Source of the DNA: Gryllus longicercus
Taxonomy: Eukaryota; Arthropoda; Insecta; Orthoptera; Gryllidae
Direction: 5' to 3'
Assembly (NCBI GenBank): GCA_038098605.1
Contig: JAZDUA010000551.1
Location: forward strand, 642,501 to 706,500
Length of the DNA: 64,000 nt
The notes under the pieces are model-generated. The model was given only the letters and a program-made list of their open reading frames with translations. It did no database searches and was not told the origin of the DNA. Shown here piece after piece: positions 1 to 12,050 of this stretch (within the stretch, counting starts at the first letter, position 1; each line of letters begins with the position of its first letter). A program made the position numbers and the translations under genes.

Positions 1-120
1 CTCGCCACCCAGCGGGGGAAGATCACCGCCACCTCACGAAGGATAGCATGCACTACTCTTACGGTACCAATAACCTTAGCAGTTGACGCGCCCGGAATCA
101 CTAGTCAATCAATCAAACAA
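1..120 (+). mobile_element. 3' end of a tRNA-headed SINE (family A)
   Basis: This is the tail part of the SINE family seen many times in the window. It carries the late-body motif CCTTAGCAGTTGACGCGCC and ends in the TCAATCAATCAA tail at about 104-116. The tRNA head would lie off the left edge, so the copy is cut by the window boundary. Confidence 0.75.
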
Positions 121-1379
121 AAAATCCACAACGTCGTCTAGTTTATATAAATCAATGTTTCTTTTTTAAACAATTTGCGTGAGGTATAAAACGTCTAAAC
201 GTCTAATCGGTTCACAATTTACAACGCTTATAAATTACGCCACTTCTTAGTAATTCTAAAGATAGAAATTCACATTCAACGCAGTATTGAGCTTAAAATG
301 TTTGTTGTAAGCAGAAAACATTCTGCATACATGCTTTGTTTCACAAATGAAAAAAAAAATCCAGACGTAAACATTTCAACTTTTTAACGTCTCCCAGTGT
401 AGATGCACAGGAGCAAAGAGAAATCAGTGTTTCGACCCGCGAGAAACGAACGCAGAAACCAGGTCGTTCGTTTCAACTTTGAGACGATCGCCTCTACACA
501 AAGAATGCCCTTGCTGCAGCCCCCATTACTCTCACAGATAACCTCCTGCCACTTTCCATGGCCGCGCGCCAATAGGGATACGCCCGGCTCTGAAAAACGC
601 CCCAGCTCCCTCTCAAAGTTACGTTTCCACCTCCCCAATAACCTCATCCTTGGCCAAGCATTTTTCGTCGCTCAGGGCATTTTAGGTTCAATCATTTTAG
701 GCCCACGGCCTGAAGCGGTACATTGTGCGCGAAAGAGGGAGAGAGAGCGGTAGACGCGTGAGAGGGAATGAATCGAGGGGGAGACACGGAGAGATCGAGT
801 GCCTCTTTAGGTAGAGATTATGGCCTTTTGTTAATGTTACCTCCTGACTCGTTCTTGGGTGGACCAAAGTCAATTACGCTGCCCTTTGTGACGTCCATAA
901 CAGATGCCTCTTTGGTGACTAAAAGCCTACCATATATCGGTCGAATATTCTGAAATCCTGTTATTAAAGGTAGACGAGGTTAAATTCGGAAAGAATATTC
1001 TGCAACAAATTATGAGATAAAGGTTGTTTCTGACAATGCGGATTAGCACTCCTAAATTTAAACGTCGTGCAAGAAAACCTGCAATAATTTTTCGTTTTGC
1101 GATATTTTTAATCTTATAAAACTAACTTACATTAAACTCATAAAAGAAACAGCATTTCAATCGTGATAAAATGCAGCCACGATAAAATTTAACATAGAGA
1201 ACAGTTTTTTCTCTAGAAAAGAGTGATGACACTGCGGAAATGTCAATATTTTAATCTCCCACAGTACAGTGCACGATCTTTTGATTACAAGAATAAATCA
1301 GTTGAGGCCGGGTCATTAATAACCCATCTTTTTTAAGTACTTTTGAATGCTTAAGCAGACAGACTTTTCAGAAAAAGGA
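121..1379. other. Intergenic, AT-rich, nothing recognised
   Basis: Mostly AT-rich sequence with a short GA-rich stretch near 725-785. Open frames at 403-753 (+) and 384-647 (-) overlap each other on opposite strands and show no start context, splice site or recognisable domain. I see no gene here. Confidence 0.6.
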
Positions 1380-1645
1380 AGGACCATCAAAATATTGGTG
1401 CTTCAGAATTCCATATATATAATGGAATGGTCTTTCTCGCGCTAGTTAGTTTTCTAATCTCGTTAGCTAGGCTAGCTATTCGGTATTGCCCCATCCTCTT
1501 TTCAATTGCGTCAAAACGACATTTTCTTACTTCTTCTAAATTTTCATTTCTCAAATAAAGAAATTGAAATGTGTCTTTAAGAATATTACAGAAGAGTAAA
1601 ACCGTCTTATATGAAAATTTTAATTTACACAATTCGTCTGCTTTT
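1380..1645. repeat. Dispersed repeat R1, short copy
   Basis: This segment matches 5260-5490 in order and strand. Shared strings include CTAGTTAGTTTTCTAAT, then the GCCCCAT motif, then TTTAAGAATATTA followed by AGTAAAAC. Two diverged copies about 3.8 kb apart indicate an old transposon family; its class is not recognisable. Confidence 0.6.
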
Positions 1646-1845
1646 TTGTTTCAGAACCAATGTGTTCATTTCTTTTGTAAAACAATTTACATGTGTCTAG
1701 AGTGTTTATATGCTTCTGCAATGCAAATTTTTGCCTAGAAATCAGTTTCTCAAACCAACTTTTGAGTGCTTATTGCATCTCAGCCATTCCGGATATCCTA
1801 GTAGTATATCAGACTAATTTTTGCTTAAATTGTCTTAAGAGTTTA

Positions 1846-2326
1846 TTTTCGAAGTTCCGACGGTCGCAGGATTATCGACACTAGCTACATAGCTAGGTCG
1901 ATTTCAGTTGCTGTCTGGAGGAGAATTCTAACAGCCGGCTGTTCTGGTCTGTTGTTGTCCGTGGATTCTCCGATCAACACCAGATCTATGCCGGTGCAGT
2001 ACCCTAACAAACGGGCCACGGACCGCGCGCGATCTTTCCATTCTCTTCCTTATACTATCCTCACCCTTATTTATACACACACTAACATGCACCAAACTAC
2101 CACACATGCCCAGAGACCAGTCGGGAACGTAGAGCTTATTTTAGTTGAGGCGTTGCGCTGCTGGTGAGAGATACTTGGTTTGGGGAAAATCTTGCTAGTC
2201 GACGGGAAGATTTACGTCGAATCTCACGATCCAAGGGGGAAGATAACCTTCAACACGCGCGATAAAATCATTAACTACACACGTCACTAATGTCCTTAGC
2301 AGTTGTTGCACCTGGAATCATTATTT
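1846..2326 (+). mobile_element. tRNA-headed SINE (family A), decayed head
   Basis: The body follows the family order: a box for the GACACTAGCTA motif (1878-1888), the GGAGGAGAATTCTA block, the CTCCGATCAACACCAG block, ACGGGCCACGGACCGCGCG, and the final CCTTAGCAGTTG block. The tRNA B-box is degraded to a TTCGAAGTTCCGACGG-like remnant at about 1849-1863. The 71-codon frame at 1952-2167 lies inside it and is not a gene. Confidence 0.75.
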
Positions 2327-2599
2327 TTCAATACTTTCGAATTTAATCTTTTTAACAGTGCATTGAGTTTTATTTTTTTAAATTTAAATCAATATATTAT
2401 TTTTATCTCAATATTTAATATTTCTAAAATATCAAATATCAGCTTTAATTTACTTCACAAGATTACGATTTGCAGTGATAAGGTTAAACTGTCTTTCCAA
2501 GAGGCCGCTGAAAGACGACGTGGCATTCACCATCAAGTGCGTTTCTCCAGAACGGATTTCCTCAAACTCCTCCCGCCCTATCGATTCCGTTAAATATAC

Positions 2600-3036
2600 G
2601 CCTCTTTGTCGAAGGGGGTGCGCGGGCGGGCGGTTCGCGGCTCAGCTGGGCTCGCCACCCTCCTTGGGGCTCTTACCCCGCATCTCGCCGGCTCCCATCC
2701 CCGCCCCCGCCCGGCTCCGCCTGGACTGCCACGCTTCGTCCCGCCCCGCAAAGCTTCGACCTTCTCCGCCCTGCCCGTCCCCGTCACGCCCCGCCCCTCC
2801 CTCTTTGCCCCGCTCCGCCCCGCCCCGCCCCGTCCCGCCTGGACCGCCCAGCCCCGCCCCGCTCCGCCCCTCCCCGTCCAGCCCCACCCTGCCCCTCCCC
2901 GCCCAGCCCAGCCCCGGCCCTGCCCCGCCCCGCCGGGACCGCTCCCGTTCGGCGTGTACTGCCCTCGTAATTTCGCTCTCGATAAAAACCGCGCTCCAGC
3001 ATTGATCGCCTGTTCCGGACTCCAGAAATACGGCGC

Positions 3037-3093
<57 letters not shown>

Positions 3094-3200
3094 GTACGGG
3101 CGCGAGTGCAAGCGGCACCACTAACTCAGGGCCTTAGCCGCGATGACGCACGCGCTGCGAGCCCCAGGGGCGTCGCACAACGGAAGGGAAATGTCCTCGC
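2600..3200. promoter_or_regulatory. CpG island with C-rich GC-box tracts
   Basis: CpG and GC content rise sharply against the AT-rich flanks. The plus strand from about 2740 to 2945 is a degenerate run of CCCCGCC-like units, which read as GC boxes. The several overlapping open frames on both strands reflect a lack of stops in this composition. No start codon with a matching splice donor was found. It could be a promoter island of an unseen gene. Confidence 0.35.
3038..3093. repeat. (GGC)18 trinucleotide microsatellite
   Basis: An uninterrupted run of about 18 GGC units sits inside the CpG island. It would encode polyglycine or polyalanine if translated, but no supported gene contains it. Confidence 0.95.
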
Positions 3201-3650
3201 GGCAGGAACTCCATTTCTGCACGTGAGCAACGAGAAGGGAGGATATCCCAAGTCTGTGGCTCATCTGTCTTGGAAAACAATTTTTATTACAAGCCAACGG
3301 TTTATTTTATTACAATTATTACAAGTCAATGGATTCGAATAGACATCTAGGGTCCAGTATGCCACAAACATTTTTTTTTTATTCTTTTACATTTGTTTTT
3401 CTTACCTTCAAACGGTAATGTCGTGAACGGTGAATGCGGTGCGCGCTCCCATCACGTTGGACAAATGAAAAAATTGCATTTACAAAATCTGTAAAATGTA
3501 GTATTTTCATGAGACACCCCCCCCCCCCCCTCAGAAAGAATTTAAATATGTTTTGAATTCTCGCGGGAACGCGACATCACCCAGATCGATTACGGATATC
3601 CATTTGTGCGAGAATTTTATGAACAGTTTAGGCCATAATTTTTTTCATAG

Positions 3651-3836
3651 TAGATTGATTGAATGATTGATTATCAGTGATTCCGCGTGCGTCATTAGTC
3701 TCGTAAGTTCTCGGGAGGTGGCGGTGGACGTCTCCTACTGTATTGCGATATCCGGCGCCAACCTACCGACGACTAGCGGAGTTTCACTTAACCAGGTATC
3801 TTCCACCAGCGGGGCATCGACCCAGCCAGGAAAATT
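3651..3836 (-). mobile_element. SINE family A, tail half, truncated
   Basis: The copy starts with the ATTGATTGAATGATTGATT tail (reverse of the TCAATCAA tail) and runs through the ATATCCGGCGCCAACC and CAGCGGGGCATCGACCCAGCC blocks, then stops abruptly where another copy begins. Confidence 0.75.
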
Positions 3837-3837
3837 G

Positions 3838-4377
3838 TTTGTTTGATTGATTGATTGATTTAGTGATTCCGGACCCGTAAGTGACCAAGATCTTTAGTCC
3901 AGGTATAGAGCATGTTTTTGCTCAGGAGGTGGCGGTGATATTTCCCTCGCTATATGGCGAGATCCGGCGCCGACCTACCGTCGGCTAACGGTGTTTCTCC
4001 AACCAGGGGTCTCCCAACAACAGGGCACTGCTCCACCCGGGACAAACTCTTAAGATCCCGACCGGTCTCCCGGCATATGTGCTTCTGTAGTGAGTGTTAA
4101 CGTAAGTGCGTGTGTGAAAGGGGAGAGGATAGGGCAAGGAAGAGGTAGGAAAGATCTCACGCGGTCTGTGGCTCGTTTGTTAGGGTACTGCTCCGGCATT
4201 CGCCTGGTGTTGATCGGAGAATACACGGAAAACTATCGATTAAAGCAGCCGGCCACTAGAATTCTTCTCTAGACAGCGACTGAACTCGACCTTGCTGACA
4301 AAGCCAGTGTCGAAAATCCTCCCACCATCGGAACTCTAACCTAGGTCCTTCCGGTCAGAGGGACTGCAGTAAGTCAT
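3838..4377 (-). mobile_element. Full-length SINE family A, next to or nested in a truncated copy
   Basis: A nearly complete copy: (GATT)n tail at about 3842-3860, GATCCGGCGCCGACCTACCG at 3970-3989, the CTCCGGCATTCGCCTGG block at 4191-4207, and a decayed tRNA head near 4320-4375. It directly abuts the truncated copy at 3651-3836, which suggests insertion into the older one. Confidence 0.8.
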
Positions 4378-5189
4378 AGTAGATATATGGTCAGACAGAC
4401 ATTTTGCAAAATAACATTTTTTCGGTATGAAGGACCAAAATAGTATATTGACTTTTCTGCGTTTATGACAATGAAATATGCCTCGTTTCGGAAAAAGAGA
4501 AAAAAATGCATCAAATATGAACAGAATGGTCAAAAAAAGTAATCATTACACCATACTCTGTTAAATTACTCACCCTTTTCTTGCATCCTACCTTTCACTA
4601 TTCCGAGCTCTATACTCGGAAATAAAAACTAAAACATCATAGTTAAATTCAATATTCCAAATATTGAAACACAAACCAATCGATTAAATAATGTAAACAA
4701 TATTTGGGTAAAATACAATTAAAATATTCGATACCGAATTGGTAAAATCCCTTGTGTTGTTTTTCGACGAACCGCCAAGAAGATTCTGAAATCCGATTAC
4801 GAGATTGGAGACCGCAGATTCGCAGCGGGGGAAAGACTGGAGAAAAAAATCTGGAAGCGGTCTGGTGGAAAGAAACGGAAAAGTGGGTCGCCGCCACAAA
4901 AGGGAACAGTGGCGCGATAACAAAGCTCGAAGATTTCCAATCTTGTCAATCGGTGTCTCAAGCATGACTAGCAGGACAAGAAGTGAGCTTGCCCTCGAGA
5001 TTGTTAACAACATTCATCCACGTTTTTCCAGGAGATTATAACCTCAGAAAAAGTAGAATTAAAGATTTTTTTTAACTGCACTTCAACGTGCTTTAAAAGT
5101 CCTAAAACGATAAACAGATTTTTACAAAACCTGAAAAGTGAATATTTAAAGGCTTTCCGAAGTACCTAAATACCAAATTAGATATCTCT
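4378..5189. other. Intergenic, nothing recognised
   Basis: AT-rich with open frames on both strands at 4649-5041 that overlap each other. None has a recognisable domain, splice signal or start context worth calling. Confidence 0.55.
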
Positions 5190-6520
5190 CAGGCGGTCAA
5201 GTTGTCATAAACGTGAGGCGAAAAAGCCATTGTTTCTAATTTTAGACTCCAAACTAGTGGTGCTAGAGAATAGCACCGATTTTCTCGTACTAGTTAGTTT
5301 TCTAATTTCTTTGGTCTGGGATAGCTTTTCTGTCTCGCCCCATTCTGTAGTCAGCTGCCTGCTATTGCCGCTCAAAAAACGTTTTTTTTCAATTTTTCGG
5401 TTTCCTAATGATAGAATCGAAATATTACTTTAAGAATATTATAGAATAGTAAAACTTCGTTCAGTATGGAAATTTTCGTTGAAAAATTTGGAGTCGTTTT
5501 TAAGAAAATGGCGTTTAATCGTTACTGTAAATTCGAAATTTGAAGTTTTTTTTTTACAGAAAACTTTCGGTTTCCGAAAAACTTTATGAGAAGTCATTTG
5601 AATCACTTCCACTCAAACATTCAATAATGTATACAAATCGGCGTAAAGATATTTTAAAAAATACGTATACAAAATTATTGACAAAACAAAAGAATACAGC
5701 AAAATTGTACATCTTATACAGTTCTTTTGCACTATGCACAAAAAAGTTAGAAGAAAAAAGTTAGTCGTTTTGAGAAACTTTAGTTTCTGAAAATGCGGAA
5801 TTTTGAGCTCACTTTTACAGAAAACGTTTCAGTTTGGCGTGTAACTTTATCAAACATTATTTGAAGCACTGGTCTTAACAAATTCAGTAACAAATCCCCC
5901 TTAATGGTGCCTGATATGACAGAGATATCAAAAAATTACAATTGGGTTATTTCTGAAAAACAAACAAAAGAATAGAGCTAAATAACGTTTATGTCATCTT
6001 ATTCAGTACACTTAGCACTATCTCTACCAAACGTTTAAGGAAAAATTTGGAGCCGTTCTTGAGAAATTCTTTTTTTGATATTTTTATTATTGCACATATT
6101 CCTCTTAGTACGCGAAAACTACTAAAATTTTCAATATAATAAAGAAAAGATCTTGAGCCAATTTTGAGAAATGTCACAGGGGGTTCCTTAAAGAACCCTC
6201 AAAAATTTAAGAATGTTATTCAAAATCGCAGAGCTTTGAGCGAGACCTGATCGAAAGGGGAATAATCAGTTTGGAAAAAAAATCATATGTATAGTTTAGG
6301 CGATACTGTAGTTCACAGACGACAGGCAGACGGAGGGACTGACGAACGAACGGACGGACGGACCGACGAACTGAGGGACGGACGGATGTTTTGAAAAATA
6401 CACTTTTTCGTTATCAGTTAATCCCAAATGTGTATTTCCGTTGAAACAGCGAAATCGATTTCCCGCACTATTACTTAACTTTCTCTGTACTACGTATTTT
6501 ACTCCGTACGTAAACGAGAA
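5190..6520. repeat. Dispersed repeat R1, long copy
   Basis: The first 300 bases match the R1 copy at 1380-1645. The element continues through AT-rich sequence into a (GGAC)n-like tract (about 6333-6386), then TACACTTTTTCGTTATCAGTT and a short AT-rich end near 6520. No transposase or reverse transcriptase frame is visible, so it is a non-autonomous or decayed element of unknown class. Confidence 0.5.
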
Positions 6521-6699
6521 AGTAAAAACCTAACTCAAAATTATTTGTTTTTGGTTCTCTTTATAGAAGATGATGCCTTAATGACCCTTTCGTTCAGTTA
6601 ACTTCCCCTGTCACATTTTTTCTTCTTTTTCCTTTACCTTTCCAACCAACTCCTTTCCCCGTCACCCATTTTCCTCTTTACATTTACTCCTTTCCCAAT
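6521..6699. other. Short pyrimidine-rich spacer before the CpG island
   Basis: A plus-strand pyrimidine-rich stretch (about 6595-6700) leads into the island. No feature is recognised. Confidence 0.4.
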
Positions 6700-6949
6700 C
6701 GGCACGTAATGTTCCCATTAGGTCGCCCCTACACTCAAAGTGCGCCCTTCTTCCCCTGGCACATCTTGAGGAGCGACGGCGGCCGGGAGATGCGGGCCCA
6801 TCACTCCGAGGGCGCGCCGGACAGACGCGCCGGGAGCGACACTGGCGGCGGAGGTAGTCACTGCCGTCGCCAGCCCTTCGCCGCTGCCGAAGATCGAAGC
6901 TGCCACTTTCTGCTGACGAAGAAGGCGCAGGGAGGCGGGCGCTGGCACG

Positions 6950-6982
6950 GCGGGACGGGACGGGACGGAACGGGACGGGACG
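6950..6982. repeat. (GGGAC)n short repeat
   Basis: About six units of CGGGA/GGGAC with one substitution, inside the CpG island. Confidence 0.85.
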
Positions 6983-7390
6983 GCCCGGCGAGGCCTTTCC
7001 GTCGACTCGCGATAGAGCTCTCGCGTACTTTTTGTGAGGCAGAAACACGAAGTAATTTGACAGCGCGGCCAAACCCGAACTCTCGCGCCCCTCCCGCGAT
7101 TCGGCTCCCCGACCCGCTTCTCCCGATGCCTTTCCTCCCCCACCCCCGCCGCCCGCCCCGCCACCTCGGCGGATAACTTCAAAGCAAATGTCCGGAGCAA
7201 ATGCAAAGTGCATTGGCAGTCCGAGGAAAAGGCGCTGCCAGCAGCAACGGCAGTGGCGGCGGCAGCGTATCATAATGAAAACAAGCTGAGCGCAGCAAGA
7301 AAATTTCAACAAAAAAAACATTTACACAAAAGCGGGCGCGGTGAAGGGGAGGGGGCGGGGCGGAGAGGAAGAACAGAACGCGGCTTGGCG

Positions 7391-7440
7391 AGGCGGGGCG
7401 GGGCGGGGCGGGGCGGGGCGGGGCGGGGCGGGGCGGGGTG
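7391..7440. repeat. (GGGGC)n pentanucleotide repeat
   Basis: About nine units of GGCGG/GGGGC. Each unit is a potential GC box, and the plus-strand G-runs fit the G-quadruplex pattern of four or more G3-4 tracts separated by one or two bases. Confidence 0.95.
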
Positions 7441-7850
7441 GAGCGTCGAGCGCGCGGAAAAGGCAGCACTAACAGGGGCTGAGAGGGCCCGTCGCGAGCC
7501 GAGCCCCAGGCGGAGGAAAGAGCCCGGGCGGGGCCGAGTGGGAGGGGCCGCAGACATCAAAAGGAGGCGCGTGATGGCTTGTTCCGCGCGCCGGTGCGGG
7601 AGGTCCTCCGGCGCGGCGCCTCGTCGCAAAGAGCGGAGCGACGCGGAGCGGCGCGGCGCCGCGGGCCCCGCCAAGGAGGCGGCAGACGCCGCCGCGCCGC
7701 GCCGTTCGCCTTGGGGGCGGCCTGCGTACCTCCGGAGGGCGCCGCCGCCGCTGAGAGTGGTCAATGCCCTGGAGGACTCGCAGTAACAAGAGGGAGGAGC
7801 CCCGATCTCGTAGAGAACCGACGCCGTTGATTTGGAATCCCAGGTGACGT

Positions 7851-8695
7851 ACATATCGGAAGAATCCCTTTCAGTTGCGGTGGCATTTCGCAGATTCGAG
7901 TCTTGATATCGGGCGACATTTAATATACTTTCGTAATGTAATCATTTTTTAAGCTAACCATTGGTGGATGGTTGTATAATATTTGGTTTCTCTGACAGCT
8001 CCAAAACCAAACATACAGAATACTATCACTAACGTCAATCTCACTTGAAATATGACAGGCAATTGCGAAAAGAGTTTTCACAATTCAAATAAGAGAAAAT
8101 AACAATTCAAAAAAACAGGAACAATTGTGCATAATTTTATCCTGCAATTGCTAGAACACACAGTCTAATTACCCAGACGCAGGCAAAATTACGTGCATGT
8201 TACTATTGCCACGAAGTATACTACAAAATTAACTGATAAACCTCAGATATATCAATCCCTAAAAAAGATCAACCTCATAAAGGTTGAAGAATACCTCATT
8301 GTAATTTTACGTAGTAAGATGACATGGAAGCTAATGCCATAATAATAAATCGGTATCATTACTCCAAGAAATGAACGCAGCATGTCCGTCTGCTTGATTT
8401 AGAAAGAAATATGACAGTTCTACCTACATAACAAATATCCAAATCTAACCCTTTTTTTCAGCATTGTTTTCAGCATAAGGTTGGTAGATAAATAAAACAA
8501 ACACGTGCAGAAAATAGTGTGTGGGAAGTTTAAGATGATTGGAAGAAAATCGTAACCAATCAATATAAGCACCTAACTTCCAACAATATTCATATTACAA
8601 GATCTATAAAGTTGTTGATGATAATGTTTCCAATAATTTTACAAATTTTACAAGGATCGCAAGGTGAGAAACTGTTTTATCGATTGCTGTTTGCG
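7851..8695. other. Intergenic, AT-rich
   Basis: No repeat, RNA gene or coding signal was recognised. Confidence 0.6.
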
Positions 8696-9235
8696 GGCAC
8701 GTCAAGTGCTATGTTCATTAGTTTTGGTAGTTCAGTGAATGTGGTATCTCGGGAGGTAATCACTTCCCTGACGGATGGTGAAATCCGGCACCGACCTGCT
8801 CGTCACCATGCAATGGTTTTCCCTCCAGGTGTCTCCCCCAGAGGAGCACCGCCCCAGCCGGGACCAGCTCAAAGCTCAAGACTGGAATCCCGACATATGT
8901 GGTAATGTATGTTTATACTACATGCATACATTACCACATATACGTATCACATATGTATTGCATGCAAGTGTGCGTGTCTAAGAAAGAGAATATGTCATGG
9001 AAGAGGATGGAATCATCGCACATTGTCCGTGGTCCGTTTGTTAGAGTACAACCCTACCACTCGCCTGCTATTGATCGGAGAAACCACCGAAAACTATACC
9101 AAACAGAGCAGCAGGCCGCGAGAATCCTCTTCCAGATAATGGCTGAATACGAACCAGCTTTATAGCTAGTATCGAAAATCCGTCTCCTGGGAATTCGAAC
9201 GTTAGAACCTCCCGATCTGAGTCACTGCAGGGGAA
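8696..9235 (-). mobile_element. SINE family A, diverged copy
   Basis: The family blocks occur in the expected order: ATCCGGCACCGACCTGC, CCCAGCCGGGACCAGCTC, GTCCGTGGTCCGTTTGTTAG and GGAGAAACCACCGAAAACTA, ending in a decayed tRNA head near 9180-9235. A perfect hairpin (8895-8941) sits in the middle. Frames at 8612-9165 are SINE sequence. Confidence 0.75.
8895..8941. repeat. Perfect 17-bp inverted repeat (hairpin) inside the SINE
   Basis: ATATGTGGTAATGTATG at 8895-8911 is the exact reverse complement of 8925-8941, with a 13-base loop. Other SINE copies in the window have no such stem here, so this is a local inverted duplication. Confidence 0.9.
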
Positions 9236-9899
9236 TGACAATGCTGGCTGAGTCAGAATCTCGTACTATAAAACTTCTACAAAACTTACTGAATGACAAC
9301 AAAAGAAGCATCACCTGTTATACAGAACTTCCGCCATGAATTAACAGAAAAGTGAAGCAATAGAAAACCTTCAGACCGGGAACCAGAACATTTTCAGCAA
9401 TAATTCCCTAAACATTTTAGCTTCAAATATTCAAGTAATATGTAACATACTACGAAGTATATTTTGTAGGCCTTTTTGTCTGCAGTAAACGGTTACGCTC
9501 AATCAATCCTGTTTCGCATAAAATAGAAAGAACGCTGTGCATTTGGCGTAGTAAAAACATCAGCGTACATTTCCCCAAACGAATGTAGCAGAATTTGTAT
9601 GTAGCAGATATTGCAAATATAGCAGATATTGTATAATTGGGAATAAATATACTCCTAGAAATTAGGACGTAAACATACAATTAAAGAAAACTGGCTGTGA
9701 TGAAATCTTGGGTTCCGTACTTTCAGGAAAAAGCATACAAACAAACGCGAATATATCCGCTTCTCTGACATTACATTCGATGGTTGCGGGTTTCGAAAGC
9801 GAGAAGCGTAGAGCGAAAAAAAAAACGAACAAGAACAGAAGGAAAGGAGCAACGAAAAAAATGCGTGTTCACAGCAGCATAAAAAGTTAATTTCTGCGA
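9236..9899. other. Intergenic, AT-rich
   Basis: Nothing recognised apart from a short near-repeat around 9595-9632 (GTAGCAGATATTG, then ATAGCAGATATTG). The open frames have no supporting signals. Confidence 0.55.
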
Positions 9900-10480
9900 A
9901 AGACGAGTAGCGCGCGACTTCAAAGCCGGGCCGACCTAACCCATTCGATAAGGGTCGAAAGGGCGAAGGGCCGAGCGCGGCCGAGCCGGGCAGTGCCGGG
10001 CCGGGTCGGGCCTGGTCGGGTCGGCGCCGAGCGTAGCCTATCGAGGGCGCGCGCATGAGGACGCTGGTGCGAGGACGAGTGGGTTCAAATTGTGTCCCCC
10101 CGGCTTCGGCGGAGCGAGAGCGAACGCAACCACATCACAGCGACGTTTCCATCACAGAAAGGCTACCGCCACACACCCCTCCCCTCCCCCGCGTCCGCTT
10201 CCCAAACATACACAAAACCGAATTCCAGCGCGTGCCCGGGCGGGGGCGTGGAGAGCGCGGCGGGCGGGGGCGGGGGGCGAATTTCATTGGCCAATGGCGC
10301 AGCTAACGCCACCGAGCGCACCTCTCGCGTGATGATGAAGGGGAGGGGGCGGTCGAGGGGGAGTTAGAGCACGTTTGCCCGTCGAAGAGCGACTACTCAC
10401 CAGTTCTGGACACACGGGGATAGTGGTGGTCGTAGGACGAGAGGGCCGAGATATGATAGTGAGCAGGGTTGTGATGCGTA
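9900..10480. promoter_or_regulatory. CpG island with a possible minus-strand first exon
   Basis: CpG-dense sequence from about 9900 to 10380, including GGGCC/GGGTC-rich tracts at 9980-10030. On the minus strand a consensus splice donor, CTG|GTGAGTAG, lies at 10401/10400. The exon would run upstream (higher coordinates, about 10401-10500) and contains no obvious ATG, so it would be a 5' untranslated exon. This is inference from one splice motif and the island. Confidence 0.3.
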
Positions 10481-12050
10481 AATGTAGATGGCGGCGGTAG
10501 GAAAATCGGACAAAGTCGAAATATGTTTTCAGGCTGAGTTTTTTGCCAGCAGTGGGAGCGTATGTGTAGGCTAATTGAGTTTCATTGTCAGTTGTATTGG
10601 ATTCAACGCTGTTTGTGTCAGTTGTGGTTTAGATTTGTAGAATATATCTTTCAGGAAAATTAGATGATGATAAAAGAGGAGAGGGAAACTGAGATAGGAA
10701 AGATTTACTGTAACCGCCTGACGATATACTTAATTCAAGAGTAATAATTTCAAGCGTTAAGGTCACAATCAGTTTGTTACTTTTCGTATTACTATAAATA
10801 ATTCCGTTTTCCTTTTCAGTTGCGCAAATGTCGTTTCGTCCTCGGTGGCACGGATGTTGGTAAAAGTGTTTGGGGACTTTTTTTTTACTTTCGTGATAGC
10901 TGTATGTTATTGGAATAGCATTTGCGAAAATTTGAACAGTCCCGAGACGTGAAGCGTCACAAAGTCTTGGAACTCGCCATATGCATAGTCTGGAACACGC
11001 GCTGCAGTTTCTGAAATCGCAGAAAACCTTCATCGAACTTTGTCGCGCTTCAATTTGATACATATCTTTAGTTAATCACTGGGTGGTTTCATCAATTAAC
11101 CAACTCACGTTTTTCTTCGATAAGATCGGAATAAAGAATATTTTCCTGTGATATTTACAAATAGACTTACTGAATAGATTTGCCATTAGCACAAGCGTTC
11201 GAAATAATAGAATTCGTCAACTTGTAGAGTTACGAGCGTTTTTCAGCCTGGTGGTGTAAATGATTTTTTTGTATACTAGCATTATAAACGACGTTTTTAG
11301 TTGCAAGAAATCGTTCATAATCGGGCATTTTACGGCACAAATGATGACGTATCAGATCTTATGGCACGAATGATTGCGTCATTACACATTTAGTCAATCA
11401 CAGTGAAAGAGTCGTAGGGAAATAGAGGTAAACGGAACAACCGACCACAGTTATCTTGCACAGATGTCAAATACCTGAGACGTCACAAGGAAGTTGTTTC
11501 GCAAAATTAAGTTTGATTCTCTTGTATATTTATAATGCTGTTATACAAAAAATGGCGTATGCAACCCGTTTATTATGTTCCTTTATTGCATTCGTAAATA
11601 TTCGAAAACTCGCTTCTAACGTCGCCCGTTTTCAAAACATATACTCCTGCAATAAAGCTTAACATTATAAACTAATTGCATAAACTACTATTGATTTTGC
11701 ATAATTGATTTGATTTTGCATAACACACAAGTATTGATGTGTGAGGGTATTAGCCGCGACGATGGGATGACATGAGGAATTGGCCACGACAAAATGCATT
11801 TCAATTCATTCTATAATAATTAACAAATACATATCACTAAAATGAATGTAGCGTAGTACAGACATTGTTTTTTTAAATTGCACGTAGGGTGTAGTAATCA
11901 GCACAGATAATTCCAATGAGAACAATAGACATCTCCCCCAGATGCGATCAGCAGAGTCCAAGAAGAACGGCAGTGGCCACATCAGTTATTCGTCCGACTG
12001 TCACAAAAATATTCCATTCTCCTGCGCAGAGTTCGGAAGGGTGCGAAAAA
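10481..12050. other. Intergenic, AT-rich
   Basis: No gene seen. A local near-duplication, GGCACAAATGATGACGT (11333-11349) and GGCACGAATGATTGCGTC (11361-11378), is present. Frames at 10629-11063 (-) and 11456-11662 (+) carry no recognisable domain. Confidence 0.55.

Larger units (their letters stand above)
6700..7850. promoter_or_regulatory. CpG island, about 1.1 kb
   Basis: Very GC-rich with dense CpG on both sides of an AT-richer core at about 7175-7330. That core has short stretches such as CATAATGAAAACAAGCTGAG that are unlike the simple GC-rich surroundings and could be transcription-factor sites. The many overlapping frames on both strands (up to 219 codons) are arginine-, proline- and alanine-rich and look compositional. 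It may be a promoter or regulatory island; no coding exon is supported. Confidence 0.4.

Noticed and set aside
3836..4377. tRNA genes at SINE heads
   Set aside because: The A- and B-boxes are SINE-derived and degenerate, and no complete cloverleaf could be formed.
6662..7854. Long Arg/Pro/Ala-rich frames in the CpG island
   Set aside because: Frames overlap on both strands and reflect lack of stops at high GC.
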